Positions 1-6,723 of a DNA stretch of 8,481 nucleotides are shown piece by piece. The notes beneath the pieces were generated by a model. The model was given only the letters and a program-made list of their open reading frames with translations. It was not told where the DNA came from and ran no database searches. Made by a program: the position numbers and the translations under genes. The stretch is from an uncultured Mollicutes bacterium. Lineage in GTDB: Bacteria > Bacillota_I > Bacilli_A > Acholeplasmatales > Anaeroplasmataceae. Location of the stretch: NCBI GenBank assembly GCA_937905855.1, contig CALCWU010000148.1, positions 1 to 8,481 on the forward strand. The letters are read 5' to 3'. Each line of letters begins with the position of its first letter. The first letter of the stretch is position 1.

Positions 1-80
1 TTAGATGTTAAAAAATATGTATTTAAAATATTTAAGAAATAATAAGAAACAATTATCCAAAAATCATATTTTTTCTTCAT
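1..80 (-). CDS. N-terminus of an unidentified membrane or secreted protein (cut by left edge)
   Basis: This is an open reading frame on the minus strand that begins at ATG 80..78 and continues past the left edge, so only about 26 codons are visible. A strong GGAGGTG ribosome binding site lies at 92..86, seven bases from this ATG. A second in-frame ATG at 83..81 sits only four bases from the GGAGG core and is a less likely start. The visible peptide begins MKKKYDFW and then becomes almost wholly hydrophobic and aromatic (IIVSYYFLNIL), which fits a signal peptide or first membrane segment with a positive cytoplasmic N-terminus. It lies downstream of the giant repeat gene on the same strand, behind a probable terminator and with a candidate promoter of its own. 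The family cannot be told from so short a piece. Confidence 0.6.
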   Translation of the reverse strand, partial: MKKKYDFWIIVSYYFLNILNTYFLTS

Positions 81-85
81 CATTA

Positions 86-92
86 CACCTCC
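86..92 (-). promoter_or_regulatory. Ribosome binding site of the left-edge gene
   Basis: GGAGGTG on the minus strand is a near-perfect Shine-Dalgarno sequence. It is the main evidence that the short reading frame at the left edge is a real gene, and its spacing favours the second of two adjacent ATG codons. Confidence 0.7.
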
Positions 93-109
93 ATCGTTAT
101 ACGCTATCT

Positions 110-137
110 ATTTTATACAATTTTTTTTATTTTTCAA
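110..137 (-). promoter_or_regulatory. Candidate promoter for the left-edge gene
   Basis: On the minus strand TTGAAA (137..132) is followed after 16 bases by TAAAAT (115..110). An overlapping alternative -10, TATAAA, lies at 117..112. The position, about 30 bases upstream of the start codon, is sensible. The stretch is very AT-rich, so chance matches are easy and confidence is limited. Confidence 0.4.
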
Positions 138-161
138 GACTCAATTTTAATATTTTAGTCC

Positions 162-188
162 AAAAAGGGAACCAAAATGATTCCCTTT
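162..188 (-). terminator. Intrinsic terminator of the giant repeat gene
   Basis: An 8-bp perfect stem (164-171 with 181-188, AAAGGGAA/TTCCCTTT) with a 9-base loop is followed on the minus strand by five T residues (166..162). The TAA stop codon of the giant gene (189..187) overlaps the first arm, so the hairpin starts as translation ends. The T run is short, so termination may be incomplete. Confidence 0.6.
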
Positions 189-3100
189 AGGCTGAAGGAC
201 TATTTGCTAAATCATTAATACCTTTTCTTGTTAAGTAAGAAAGGTTATTAGATATTGTTAATTCATTCTTCTTGTATACATTAATGCTATCATGATCAAA
301 AGTTGAAGAATTTGGATATTTTTCACATAATTCAGCAATAAATAACCAAGCAATGTTTGAACAAGTATTAATATCAATTGCTCCATTTTTTAATTTAAGT
401 AATACTGACATATAGTCTGCACTTTCGGTATTACTAAAATCAACACCAATCGCATTAAATTCATTAAGTAATTCATAAATATTTGCTTGAGATAAAATCA
501 TTGCTTTTTGATTTTGATAATCATCTAAAATATTTGCATCATCTTCATAGATACTTAAATTTTCGGCAACAACCTTAGATACGCTTGCAACCAAAATACT
601 TGATGTCTCTCTATCATCTGCAAAGATAGCGGAGTTAACAGTTTCCTGATTAAATTCTGCATTAGAATTTAAAGAAATACCCATCTCATTGACATCACCA
701 ACAAGCTTAGTGATTTCTGTTGCTATAATCGACTTTTCATCATATCCTTCAATTAATGTAGTATAAATAGAGGCAGGAATAACAAACTTATCACCAATCG
801 CTATTATTTTATTAGATATAGTATATTGTAAAATCTTACTATCCATTGCTGTATTTGTTTTATCTTTAGTTAATGATGTAGTTGTAATTGTACTTGTATC
901 GTTAAAATCAATTCCTAAAGCCTTTGCACCACTAACAAGTGCACATAATTCATTTTTAGTTATACCTTTTTCAGTTGGATAGGTTTCACTATATACTTCA
1001 TAAACACCACTTGGAATAGCAAGTAGCTTATTTTCATCACTTCCAAGTTCTAAAAGACTATTAGAAAGCTCATATCTAACAATTGCTGAAGCAAATAATA
1101 TATTCATATCTAAATCATCATTATTTAATACACTAGCATCAACATAATCAATTTCTTCCATATTTAATGATTTAAATGAAAGAATTGTTGCTTTAACTTC
1201 TGATTTAGTAATTGCCTCACTTAAAAGCTCAGTATTAGTAATATAGGCATTTGGAACACTTATATTTTCTCTAATTTTATCAGAGATAGTATAGTGAATT
1301 ATCATACTTTCAATTATAGTATCAATTTCTTCCTCTCTCATACTTAAAATCTTATTTGCATCAAGACTTGAACTAAAATCAGTAATACCAAATACTTTCA
1401 CACCTTTGATTGAATTAATAATTTCATCAGAGGTAACAGCTTTATTACCTAAAGCATTATCGTAAGCTCCATCAGGTATACTTATTCCCTCTAAAGTAAC
1501 AAGCTTATTAGAAATAGTATAATGAATAATCATACTATCAAGCATTGTATTAAGACTAGCATCATCCATATTTAGAACACTATTAGCATCAAATTCATTA
1601 ATATTTTCAAGATTTAATACTCTAATGCCTTTAAATAAATTGCTAATTTCATCCTTTAATATTGCGCCATCAATACCTAAGGTATTATCCTTTTTAGCCC
1701 CATCAGGAATATCAATTTCAGAAGTATTTAAAAGCTTATCAGAAATTGTAGCGTGAATAATCATACTATTTAGCATTGTATTTATTTCATCGTCGCTTCT
1801 TTGAAGTACAACATTAGTATCAATTGTTGTATTAAAATCCGTAATGCCTAAAGCGTTAATACCTTTTATTGCATTTTTAATTTCCACTTTTTCAATATAA
1901 TTTTCTTCATTAATATCTTGTATTTTCACCTTATCAGGAATGATAATGTCATTAATGTTAGAAAGCTTATCAGAAATAGTATACAAAAGAATATTGCTAT
2001 TTAAAATAGTATCAATTTCATCATCATTCTTATTTAATATTGTTGTTGAATCAAAATTATCCAAATCAATATCTAATGTCCATACACCTTGAATTAAATT
2101 TTTAACCTCAGTCTTAGTTACAACTTCTTTTTCCTCATAGATAGTATCTAAAACAATCTTAGGAATAATAACATCAGTATTCATTTCCTTAAGCTTTGTT
2201 GAAATTACAAAATGAATAATTTCACTATTCAAAACTATATCTAAATCAATTTCTTTATTATTAATAACTGTATTAGCATCAAAATTATTAAAATCAGAAA
2301 CACCTAAAGCTTCAATTCCATTAATTAAATTTTTTAACTCTAAAGCCTTGATTGCACTATAGCTAGTTTCGTCCTTTATACCAATTATCTCATTACTTCC
2401 TGTTGGTACACTTACTTGATCCTTAACCATATCTGTAATAGTGTATCTTAAAATATCACTACCAAATAAAGCGTCTAAGCCTTCATCAGATAAATGAATT
2501 ATTGTATCAACACTGATATCATCTAAATTAACATCAGTATCTAAGGCATTAACAGATTTAATTAATTTTTTAAACTCAGACTCAGTTATTCTTTCTTCAA
2601 TATAGCCAGAAGCAATTACCTCGTAAACACATCCAGGTACCTTAATTGCACTTGTTGTATTTAATACATCAGTTAATGAATAAGTAGCAATTGCACTTTT
2701 GTAGATATCATCTGCATTCTTATCTAATACACTAGAATCATTTTTATCCATAAGACTTCTTACAATATTAATATCAAAATTATTAAAATCAATATCACCA
2801 AATGTCTTAAATGCCGTTACTAAATTAGTTAATTCTTCTTGCTTAATATAGCTTTCCTCATCAATTTCTTCAATAACAGAGGAAGGAACCTTAATCATAC
2901 TAGTAGAATTTAATAAGCTATCAGAAATTGTAAGTCTAATTACTATAGATGTAAATACATCATCAGGATTAGCAATTGATGTTATCTTATTAGCCATACT
3001 ACTTGCATCCATATCACTTAAATTATTAAAATCAATATCTAAAGCCTTAACAGCAGTAAAAATCTTACTAACTTCCTTTGATGTATACCAAATGTTATTA

Positions 3101-5979
3101 TGGAAATCTGTCTTCAAGCTTTCTGCTGAAGCTGATGACTTATATTTAGCTGGAGTCTTAATTTGATTATTAGTTTCATTTACAAGATAATTAACAACTG
3201 TTGCGTGAAGAATATCAGATTTTTCAACAATATCACTATTTTCAATAAATGAATTAACATCAAAATCCTTACCATCCTCAGGCATCAAAATTTTCAAATC
3301 ATTTTTTAATTCCTTTAATTCATCCTTACTAATTAGCTTCTCAGAAATATCTTGATAAGCACAATCAGGAATAGTAATATTAACTCCAGATTCCTCTAAG
3401 CTTGTTGTCATCAAATTACAAACACTATAGTACATAATATCAGAGGCTACAAAGGCATCAAAGCCCTCATTAGATAAATCTGTAAATAAATTAGTTGATA
3501 TTTCTTCATTATTTAAAACCTTAGATATTACATTTTTTAATTCTTCATTTTCAAGAATATCAATAATCTTATCAAATTCGCCATTTTCCTTAAGCCAATT
3601 ATCCATATTATTAGCATCAACATTTAAATCTAAATTCTTAGGAAAAACAATTGGAGAATTTTCCATATTAGCAAAATTATCAACTAAAAAATTAACCATT
3701 GTACCACTAAGAACAACAGAACTTTTAACTGTCTCTAGACTGCTAGTATTATCTAAAACACTAGAAATATCAAAACCACCATCGCTACTAGAATCAAGAA
3801 TTGGTAATAAGACACTTAATCCAGAAACAATATTACTTATTTCATCTCTAACAATAAGAGTATAGCTTTCATCTTTAGCTATATGAGTTGTTAAAACGGA
3901 ATCAGGAGTATAAATACTAACATCTTCAAGTTTAATATTTAATAGGGCACTACTAACTAAATAATAAGCCAATGTCGAATCATTAATACACTTATTAACA
4001 TTTTCGCCGTCTAAAATATCAACGAAATCTGTTAAGGTAAAGCTTTCACCATCTGGTTTATTAATTTTATCAATCAAGCCATTATCAACAAGAGCCTTCA
4101 TTAAATCAACAAGTTTAGTAAATTCACCACTAACCTTATTACCGCTTGAATCAACACTATTGGCAAATTCAACATCACGAGGAATTTTTATTCCTTCAAC
4201 GCTTAATGTTTTATCGAGCGTATTTTCTAATAAATCATAAACAAAATCACTTTCAAACACTGAGGATAAAAGCTTTGAATCACCAAGCTTATTGCCAAGA
4301 TCATCTAAAACAGAAATATTATCATTATAATGTTCATTATTCTTATTGAACATTTGTAGATAACTCTTGCCATCATTAAAACTAATATTATTATCTCCAA
4401 GCATTTCCAAAACTTCACTACCAACATTTAAAAATGTTACTAGCTCATTACCCCAGTTGGCATCACTTGGAATATTTAAATCTGCAAATGAATAACTATT
4501 TTCACTAATTGTAATCTTCACATATTTAACAGCCACATTAGTAATTTTCTTCATTGCCAAATTAAATGTATCTTGTACTTCTGTATCATTAAATAAAGAT
4601 AGCTTTTCAAAATCAGGAATAATCTTAGACATTAAATCAGCTGCAAGATTTAGCTGATATGAAGCCTTAGCCTCATCTGTTGCATCTTCACTAGGTGCTT
4701 CATTTGTCTTATATGTTGATAAGGCTGTAACACCAGCATGAAGCATTAATTTAATATCTGAATCATTAACAAATGTTGATAGCTTAATTGCATCATCACT
4801 AACAAATAATGAATCGCAAATTTCCATTATCATATCCATATTTTTGTCAGTATCATTTATATGAGCTAATTCCAAATAACTCTTATAGTCCTTAGACATA
4901 GTATCAAGGCAATTTTTCAATAGAACAAATGTGAATTCAGGTGTTTTATAATTATCAACTATTGCATTTAAATCATTATAAAATTCCTCATTTTTTAACA
5001 CGTCACTATTCATTATAGCATCAGTATTACCATTTAATAAATCATCAACAAAACCATATTTAGCAGCTAAATCAAACATTTGATTAACAATCGACATATA
5101 GCTTGCAAGCTCACCATTCAAATTAAAATCAACTGAACCCTCTTCTGTTTTAGTCTTACCTTTAGTAATTGCGTTACTAAAGAATAAATAATAAGGAATA
5201 TCATCATCGTTTCTAGCCTTATTTAAAATTCCAAATATACCCTTTTTGCTGTAATTACGGAATAAATAATATGTATTTTGGTAATCTATATTCTTATCAT
5301 TATTAGGATTTTCAATATATTCATCTATCTTTTCACTACCACTTGAAACAATAAAGAAAAATGAACCAACAAATGATGCAAAAATAAATGTTCCAATTAA
5401 GCCACGAATAATTCCATATATTAAACCAATAGCTGGCTTTTTTCTATATGGCTTTCCAACACCAATTTGTGCTTTCCTATTAACCTTCTTTTTATATCTT
5501 CTTTGTGGATAAAAAATAAAATAAATGATATATAAAAGAATCATTAATACTAAATAAACAGCATAACACAAAATAAAGCAAATAAATCTAAACATAGCTT
5601 GAGCCATAGCCATAACGTATGGTATTATAGGCTCTAAATCAACATTTATATTTTGCTTACGAATAAATTCAATTATTATATCCTTACAGGTTGTAGCCTC
5701 ACTTGAAACACCTATTAGCCCTTGAATAGTATTATTAGGAATAAAGGTATTTATAAAACCAATAATTGTATCATCATTAAATTTTTTTGTTAAAGCAATA
5801 AAAATTATTGAGCAAACAACGATACCTATTATGGTATGAATAAACATTATTCTACTCTTCCTTGAGCCCCAAATTAAACCAAACAAAACACTTATTAAAA
5901 AGATAAAGCAAATAAGTAATGTTGGTAAATTAATTATGAACCAATTTTTATACAATTCTGATAATGAAAATAAGAACAT
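187..5979 (-). CDS. Giant (1930 aa) membrane-anchored repeat protein of unknown function
   Basis: I do not recognise this protein. The start is ATG 5979..5977, four bases after GAGGTGA; an in-frame TTG at 6012 has no ribosome binding site. Hydrophobic stretches lie at residues about 18-37, 46-64, 119-157 (long; one or two passes) and 183-212. Basic loops (SRKSR at 39-43 and QRRYKKK-type residues 159-181) should face the cytoplasm, which places residues 213-1930 outside the cell. This outer part is acidic and rich in Asp, Asn, Ser, Ile and Leu. From about 504 to 1735 it is built of about 15 diverged units of 73-95 residues, each ending in an I-x-(I/V)-P type motif. No LPXTG motif, second C-terminal anchor or catalytic motif is seen. 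The spacing of the N-terminal helices, including the GLIYGIIRGLIG segment, loosely recalls CvpA-type membrane proteins; this is inference only. It has its own promoter and terminator and appears monocistronic. A surface adhesin, scaffold or wall-spanning stalk is possible but unproven. Confidence 0.9.
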   Translation of the reverse strand: MFLFSLSELYKNWFIINLPTLLICFIFLISVLFGLIWGSRKSRIMFIHTIIGIVVCSIIFIALTKKFNDDTIIGFINTFIPNNTIQGLIGVSSEATTCKDIIIEFIRKQNINVDLEPIIPYVMAMAQAMFRFICFILCYAVYLVLMILLYIIYFIFYPQRRYKKKVNRKAQIGVGKPYRKKPAIGLIYGIIRGLIGTFIFASFVGSFFFIVSSGSEKIDEYIENPNNDKNIDYQNTYYLFRNYSKKGIFGILNKARNDDDIPYYLFFSNAITKGKTKTEEGSVDFNLNGELASYMSIVNQMFDLAAKYGFVDDLLNGNTDAIMNSDVLKNEEFYNDLNAIVDNYKTPEFTFVLLKNCLDTMSKDYKSYLELAHINDTDKNMDMIMEICDSLFVSDDAIKLSTFVNDSDIKLMLHAGVTALSTYKTNEAPSEDATDEAKASYQLNLAADLMSKIIPDFEKLSLFNDTEVQDTFNLAMKKITNVAVKYVKITISENSYSFADLNIPSDANWGNELVTFLNVGSEVLEMLGDNNISFNDGKSYLQMFNKNNEHYNDNISVLDDLGNKLGDSKLLSSVFESDFVYDLLENTLDKTLSVEGIKIPRDVEFANSVDSSGNKVSGEFTKLVDLMKALVDNGLIDKINKPDGESFTLTDFVDILDGENVNKCINDSTLAYYLVSSALLNIKLEDVSIYTPDSVLTTHIAKDESYTLIVRDEISNIVSGLSVLLPILDSSSDGGFDISSVLDNTSSLETVKSSVVLSGTMVNFLVDNFANMENSPIVFPKNLDLNVDANNMDNWLKENGEFDKIIDILENEELKNVISKVLNNEEISTNLFTDLSNEGFDAFVASDIMYYSVCNLMTTSLEESGVNITIPDCAYQDISEKLISKDELKELKNDLKILMPEDGKDFDVNSFIENSDIVEKSDILHATVVNYLVNETNNQIKTPAKYKSSASAESLKTDFHNNIWYTSKEVSKIFTAVKALDIDFNNLSDMDASSMANKITSIANPDDVFTSIVIRLTISDSLLNSTSMIKVPSSVIEEIDEESYIKQEELTNLVTAFKTFGDIDFNNFDINIVRSLMDKNDSSVLDKNADDIYKSAIATYSLTDVLNTTSAIKVPGCVYEVIASGYIEERITESEFKKLIKSVNALDTDVNLDDISVDTIIHLSDEGLDALFGSDILRYTITDMVKDQVSVPTGSNEIIGIKDETSYSAIKALELKNLINGIEALGVSDFNNFDANTVINNKEIDLDIVLNSEIIHFVISTKLKEMNTDVIIPKIVLDTIYEEKEVVTKTEVKNLIQGVWTLDIDLDNFDSTTILNKNDDEIDTILNSNILLYTISDKLSNINDIIIPDKVKIQDINEENYIEKVEIKNAIKGINALGITDFNTTIDTNVVLQRSDDEINTMLNSMIIHATISDKLLNTSEIDIPDGAKKDNTLGIDGAILKDEISNLFKGIRVLNLENINEFDANSVLNMDDASLNTMLDSMIIHYTISNKLVTLEGISIPDGAYDNALGNKAVTSDEIINSIKGVKVFGITDFSSSLDANKILSMREEEIDTIIESMIIHYTISDKIRENISVPNAYITNTELLSEAITKSEVKATILSFKSLNMEEIDYVDASVLNNDDLDMNILFASAIVRYELSNSLLELGSDENKLLAIPSGVYEVYSETYPTEKGITKNELCALVSGAKALGIDFNDTSTITTTSLTKDKTNTAMDSKILQYTISNKIIAIGDKFVIPASIYTTLIEGYDEKSIIATEITKLVGDVNEMGISLNSNAEFNQETVNSAIFADDRETSSILVASVSKVVAENLSIYEDDANILDDYQNQKAMILSQANIYELLNEFNAIGVDFSNTESADYMSVLLKLKNGAIDINTCSNIAWLFIAELCEKYPNSSTFDHDSINVYKKNELTISNNLSYLTRKGINDLANSPSA
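775..4470 (-). repeat. Array of about 15 diverged tandem protein-coding repeats (~225-280 bp each)
   Basis: Inside the giant gene, unit boundaries can be read from a recurring I-x-(I/V)-P motif at residues about 504, 600, 690, 779, 871, 944, 1032, 1116, 1192, 1273, 1349, 1424, 1502, 1576, 1656 and 1735. A typical unit runs: E-(I/L)/V-x-x-L-(I/V)-x-G-(I/V)-x-A-L-(G/D)-I, then D-F-N-x-x-D, an Asp-rich turn, then L-(N/D)-S-x-I-(I/L)-x-Y-T-I-S-(D/N)-K-(L/I), and finally I-x-I-P. The units between about 1116 and 1735 are the most alike, with spacing 73-81 residues. Units before about 1030 are longer and more diverged. At DNA level, near-identical 30-base blocks begin at 1524 and 1755, 231 bases apart. 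The pattern suggests mostly helical modules arising by internal duplication. Confidence 0.85.
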
Positions 5980-5983
5980 AAAA

Positions 5984-5990
5984 TCACCTC
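5984..5990 (-). promoter_or_regulatory. Ribosome binding site of the giant repeat gene
   Basis: GAGGTGA on the minus strand, four bases before ATG 5979..5977. It decides the start: the longer frame from TTG 6012 would place this site inside the coding sequence. Confidence 0.8.
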
Positions 5991-6030
5991 TAGTTATAAC
6001 TAATTTTACCAAAATAGTAGTCCATTTTCA

Positions 6031-6060
6031 ATTATAATTCATATTTTTTCCACAAGTCAA
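6031..6060 (-). promoter_or_regulatory. Sigma-A-type promoter of the giant repeat gene
   Basis: On the minus strand a -35 box TTGACT (6060..6055) is followed after 18 bases by a perfect -10 box TATAAT (6036..6031). Transcription would start near 6024, giving a 5' leader of about 45 bases. Only ten bases separate this -35 box from the -35 box of the divergent tRNA promoter. Confidence 0.75.
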
Positions 6061-6070
6061 ATTAAAATGC

Positions 6071-6099
6071 TTGAAAAAATTATTGAACTATGCTATACT
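6071..6099 (+). promoter_or_regulatory. Promoter of the tRNA-Trp gene (and probably csaA)
   Basis: A -35 box TTGAAA (6071-6076), a 17-base spacer and a -10 box TATACT (6094-6099) with an upstream TG one base away (6091-6092), that is an extended -10. Transcription should start near 6106, about 23 bases before the mature tRNA. Confidence 0.75.
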
Positions 6100-6128
6100 A
6101 TCAAATGCTTAAGAAGAAAATTAAATAT

Positions 6129-6202
6129 AGGGGCGTAGCATAATGGTATTGTTGCGGTCTCCAAAACCGTCCGTGGGAGTTCGATTCTCTCCGCCCCTGC
6201 CA
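6129..6202 (+). tRNA. tRNA-Trp (anticodon CCA)
   Basis: The cloverleaf is complete. The acceptor stem AGGGGCG (6129-6135) pairs with CGCCCCT (6192-6198), followed by discriminator G and an encoded CCA (6200-6202). The anticodon stem GCGGT/ACCGT (6154-6158 with 6166-6170) closes the loop CTCCAAA with anticodon CCA at 6161-6163. The T arm GGGAG/CTCTC (6175-6179 with 6187-6191) closes loop TTCGATT. The D arm is weak (about three pairs) with the expected GG in its loop. It reads the UGG codon, in keeping with TGA being used as a stop in this window. It has its own promoter and is followed by a hairpin terminator, then csaA. Confidence 0.97.
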
Positions 6203-6214
6203 CTAAAAAAATTT

Positions 6215-6239
6215 CTGATGCTTGTGTGTCAGTTTTTTT
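6215..6239 (+). terminator. Weak intrinsic terminator between tRNA-Trp and csaA
   Basis: A 7-bp stem (6215-6221 with 6226-6232; CTGATGC/GTGTCAG, two of the pairs being G-U wobbles) with a TTGT loop is followed by seven T residues (6233-6239). The two wobbles make it likely to be leaky. That matters because only 19 bases lie between it and the csaA start codon. Confidence 0.65.
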
Positions 6240-6248
6240 ATTTATCTT

Positions 6249-6253
6249 GAGGT
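6249..6253 (+). promoter_or_regulatory. Ribosome binding site of csaA
   Basis: GAGGT ends five bases before ATG 6259. It sets the start there rather than at the in-frame GTG 6226, which lies inside the terminator hairpin and would add 11 residues absent from CsaA relatives. Confidence 0.7.
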
Positions 6254-6258
6254 ATAAA

Positions 6259-6582
6259 ATGATTGAATTTGATGATTTTGATAAAATAGAAATGCGAGTA
6301 GGAACTATAACAGCTGTTTCCTTAAATAAAAGAGCAAGAAAGCCTGCATATAAGGTTACAATAGACTTAGGTGAACTTGGAATTAAAACAAGTTCAGCCC
6401 AAATAACTAATTACACACCAGATTTTTTGATTGGCAAGCAGGTTATATGCGTTTGTAATTTTGAGCCAATGCGTATTGGTGATGTTAAAAGTGAGGTTAG
6501 GATTTTAGGCTCAGACACTAAAGACGGCTGTATTCTTCTTACATCAATTTCTAAAGTAGAAAATGGTAGTAAAATATATTGA
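6259..6582 (+). CDS. csaA: CsaA-like tRNA-binding-domain protein
   Basis: A 107-residue protein covering almost the whole length of Bacillus CsaA (about 110 residues). It is a single OB-fold tRNA-binding domain of the EMAPII/Trbp111 type. Visible family hallmarks are FDKIEMRVGTI (8-18), IDLGELGIKTSSAQIT (35-50), IGKQVICVCNF (58-68), the (M/R)RIG-x-x-K-SEV segment (71-80) and the C-terminal NGSKI (102-106). Family members form dimers and bind tRNA in the cytoplasm; CsaA was also reported to have chaperone or export-related activity. The gene lies just downstream of tRNA-Trp, with no room for a separate promoter after the tRNA terminator, so it probably relies on read-through. Its TGA stop agrees with the usual C-terminal end of the family. 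It has no terminator of its own before the fluoride leader. Confidence 0.92.
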   Translation: MIEFDDFDKIEMRVGTITAVSLNKRARKPAYKVTIDLGELGIKTSSAQITNYTPDFLIGKQVICVCNFEPMRIGDVKSEVRILGSDTKDGCILLTSISKVENGSKIY

Positions 6583-6606
6583 TTTAATTTTAAAACGTGT
6601 TAGAAT
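6579..6606 (+). promoter_or_regulatory. Promoter of the fluoride riboswitch-antiporter unit
   Basis: A -35 box TTGATT (6579-6584) that overlaps the csaA TGA stop, a 16-base spacer and a -10 box TAGAAT (6601-6606) with extended TG at 6598-6599. Predicted initiation near 6612 coincides with the 5' end of the aptamer, which supports the assignment. Confidence 0.65.
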
Positions 6607-6611
6607 ATTTA

Positions 6612-6676
6612 TAGGGAATGATTGTCTCCCTTGTTTTTAAAACAAAACCGCTATTTAAGCTAATGACATCTATGAT
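6612..6676 (+). promoter_or_regulatory. Fluoride riboswitch aptamer (crcB motif)
   Basis: The leader matches the crcB-motif fluoride aptamer in order and spacing. P1 is AGGGA (6613-6617) paired with TCCCT (6627-6631), with a loop starting ATGA as in known examples. The loop end TGTC (6623-6626) can form a perfect 4-bp pseudoknot with GACA (6665-6668). The joining AACCGC (6646-6651) is the conserved AACxGC-like block. P3 is GCT (6650-6652) with AGC (6658-6660), followed by TAATGAC and ATCTA, as in the characterised family members I recall. An extra small hairpin (TTGTT/AACAA, 6631-6645) sits between P1 and the AACCGC block. The family binds fluoride with magnesium ions and usually turns on fluoride exporters or antiporters. 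The 3' part overlaps the terminator stem, giving a clear on/off switch. Structure was assigned by eye. Confidence 0.85.
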
Positions 6677-6710
6677 TTATCATAGACATCATTGGCTTTT
6701 TAATTTTTTT
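6658..6710 (+). terminator. Expression-platform terminator of the fluoride riboswitch
   Basis: A long hairpin (6658-6676 with 6679-6697) has nine pairs including one G-U, a two-base mismatch (6667-6668 opposite 6687-6688) and then eight pairs. It is followed by TTTTT (6697-6701), AA and seven more T. Its 5' arm uses the P3 strand AGC and the pseudoknot strand GACA, so aptamer and terminator cannot form together. It also appears to be the only terminator for transcripts arriving from csaA. Confidence 0.8.
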
Positions 6711-6716
6711 AGGAGG
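6711..6716 (+). promoter_or_regulatory. Ribosome binding site of the antiporter gene
   Basis: A perfect AGGAGG, seven bases before ATG 6724 and immediately after the terminator T run, so it is transcribed only when the terminator is bypassed. Confidence 0.8.
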
Positions 6717-6723
6717 ATTTTTT

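Noticed and set aside
5..190. A 61-codon plus-strand reading frame at the left edge
   Set aside because: It has no ribosome binding site, has low-complexity AT-driven composition, and lies opposite the promoter, ribosome binding site and terminator of the minus-strand genes.
4146..4349. A 67-codon plus-strand frame inside the giant gene
   Set aside because: It is an antisense shadow of the long coding frame, with odd His/Gln-rich composition and no ribosome binding site.
775..4470. A CRISPR array or DNA-level satellite as the explanation for the ~230-bp periodicity
   Set aside because: The periodicity is in one uninterrupted reading frame, units differ in length by whole codons, and similarity is better kept in protein than in DNA.
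5980..6012. A longer start for the giant protein at TTG 6012
   Set aside because: There is no ribosome binding site before it, while ATG 5979 follows GAGGTGA at proper spacing and begins a sensible membrane protein N-terminus.
6226..6258. An upstream GTG start for csaA
   Set aside because: It lies in the tRNA terminator hairpin, lacks a ribosome binding site and would add residues not found in CsaA proteins.
6129..6582. Mycoplasma-type genetic code (TGA as Trp)
   Set aside because: Trp residues in the proteins are encoded by TGG, the csaA and right-edge antiporter frames end sensibly at TGA, and the only tRNA seen here has anticodon CCA.
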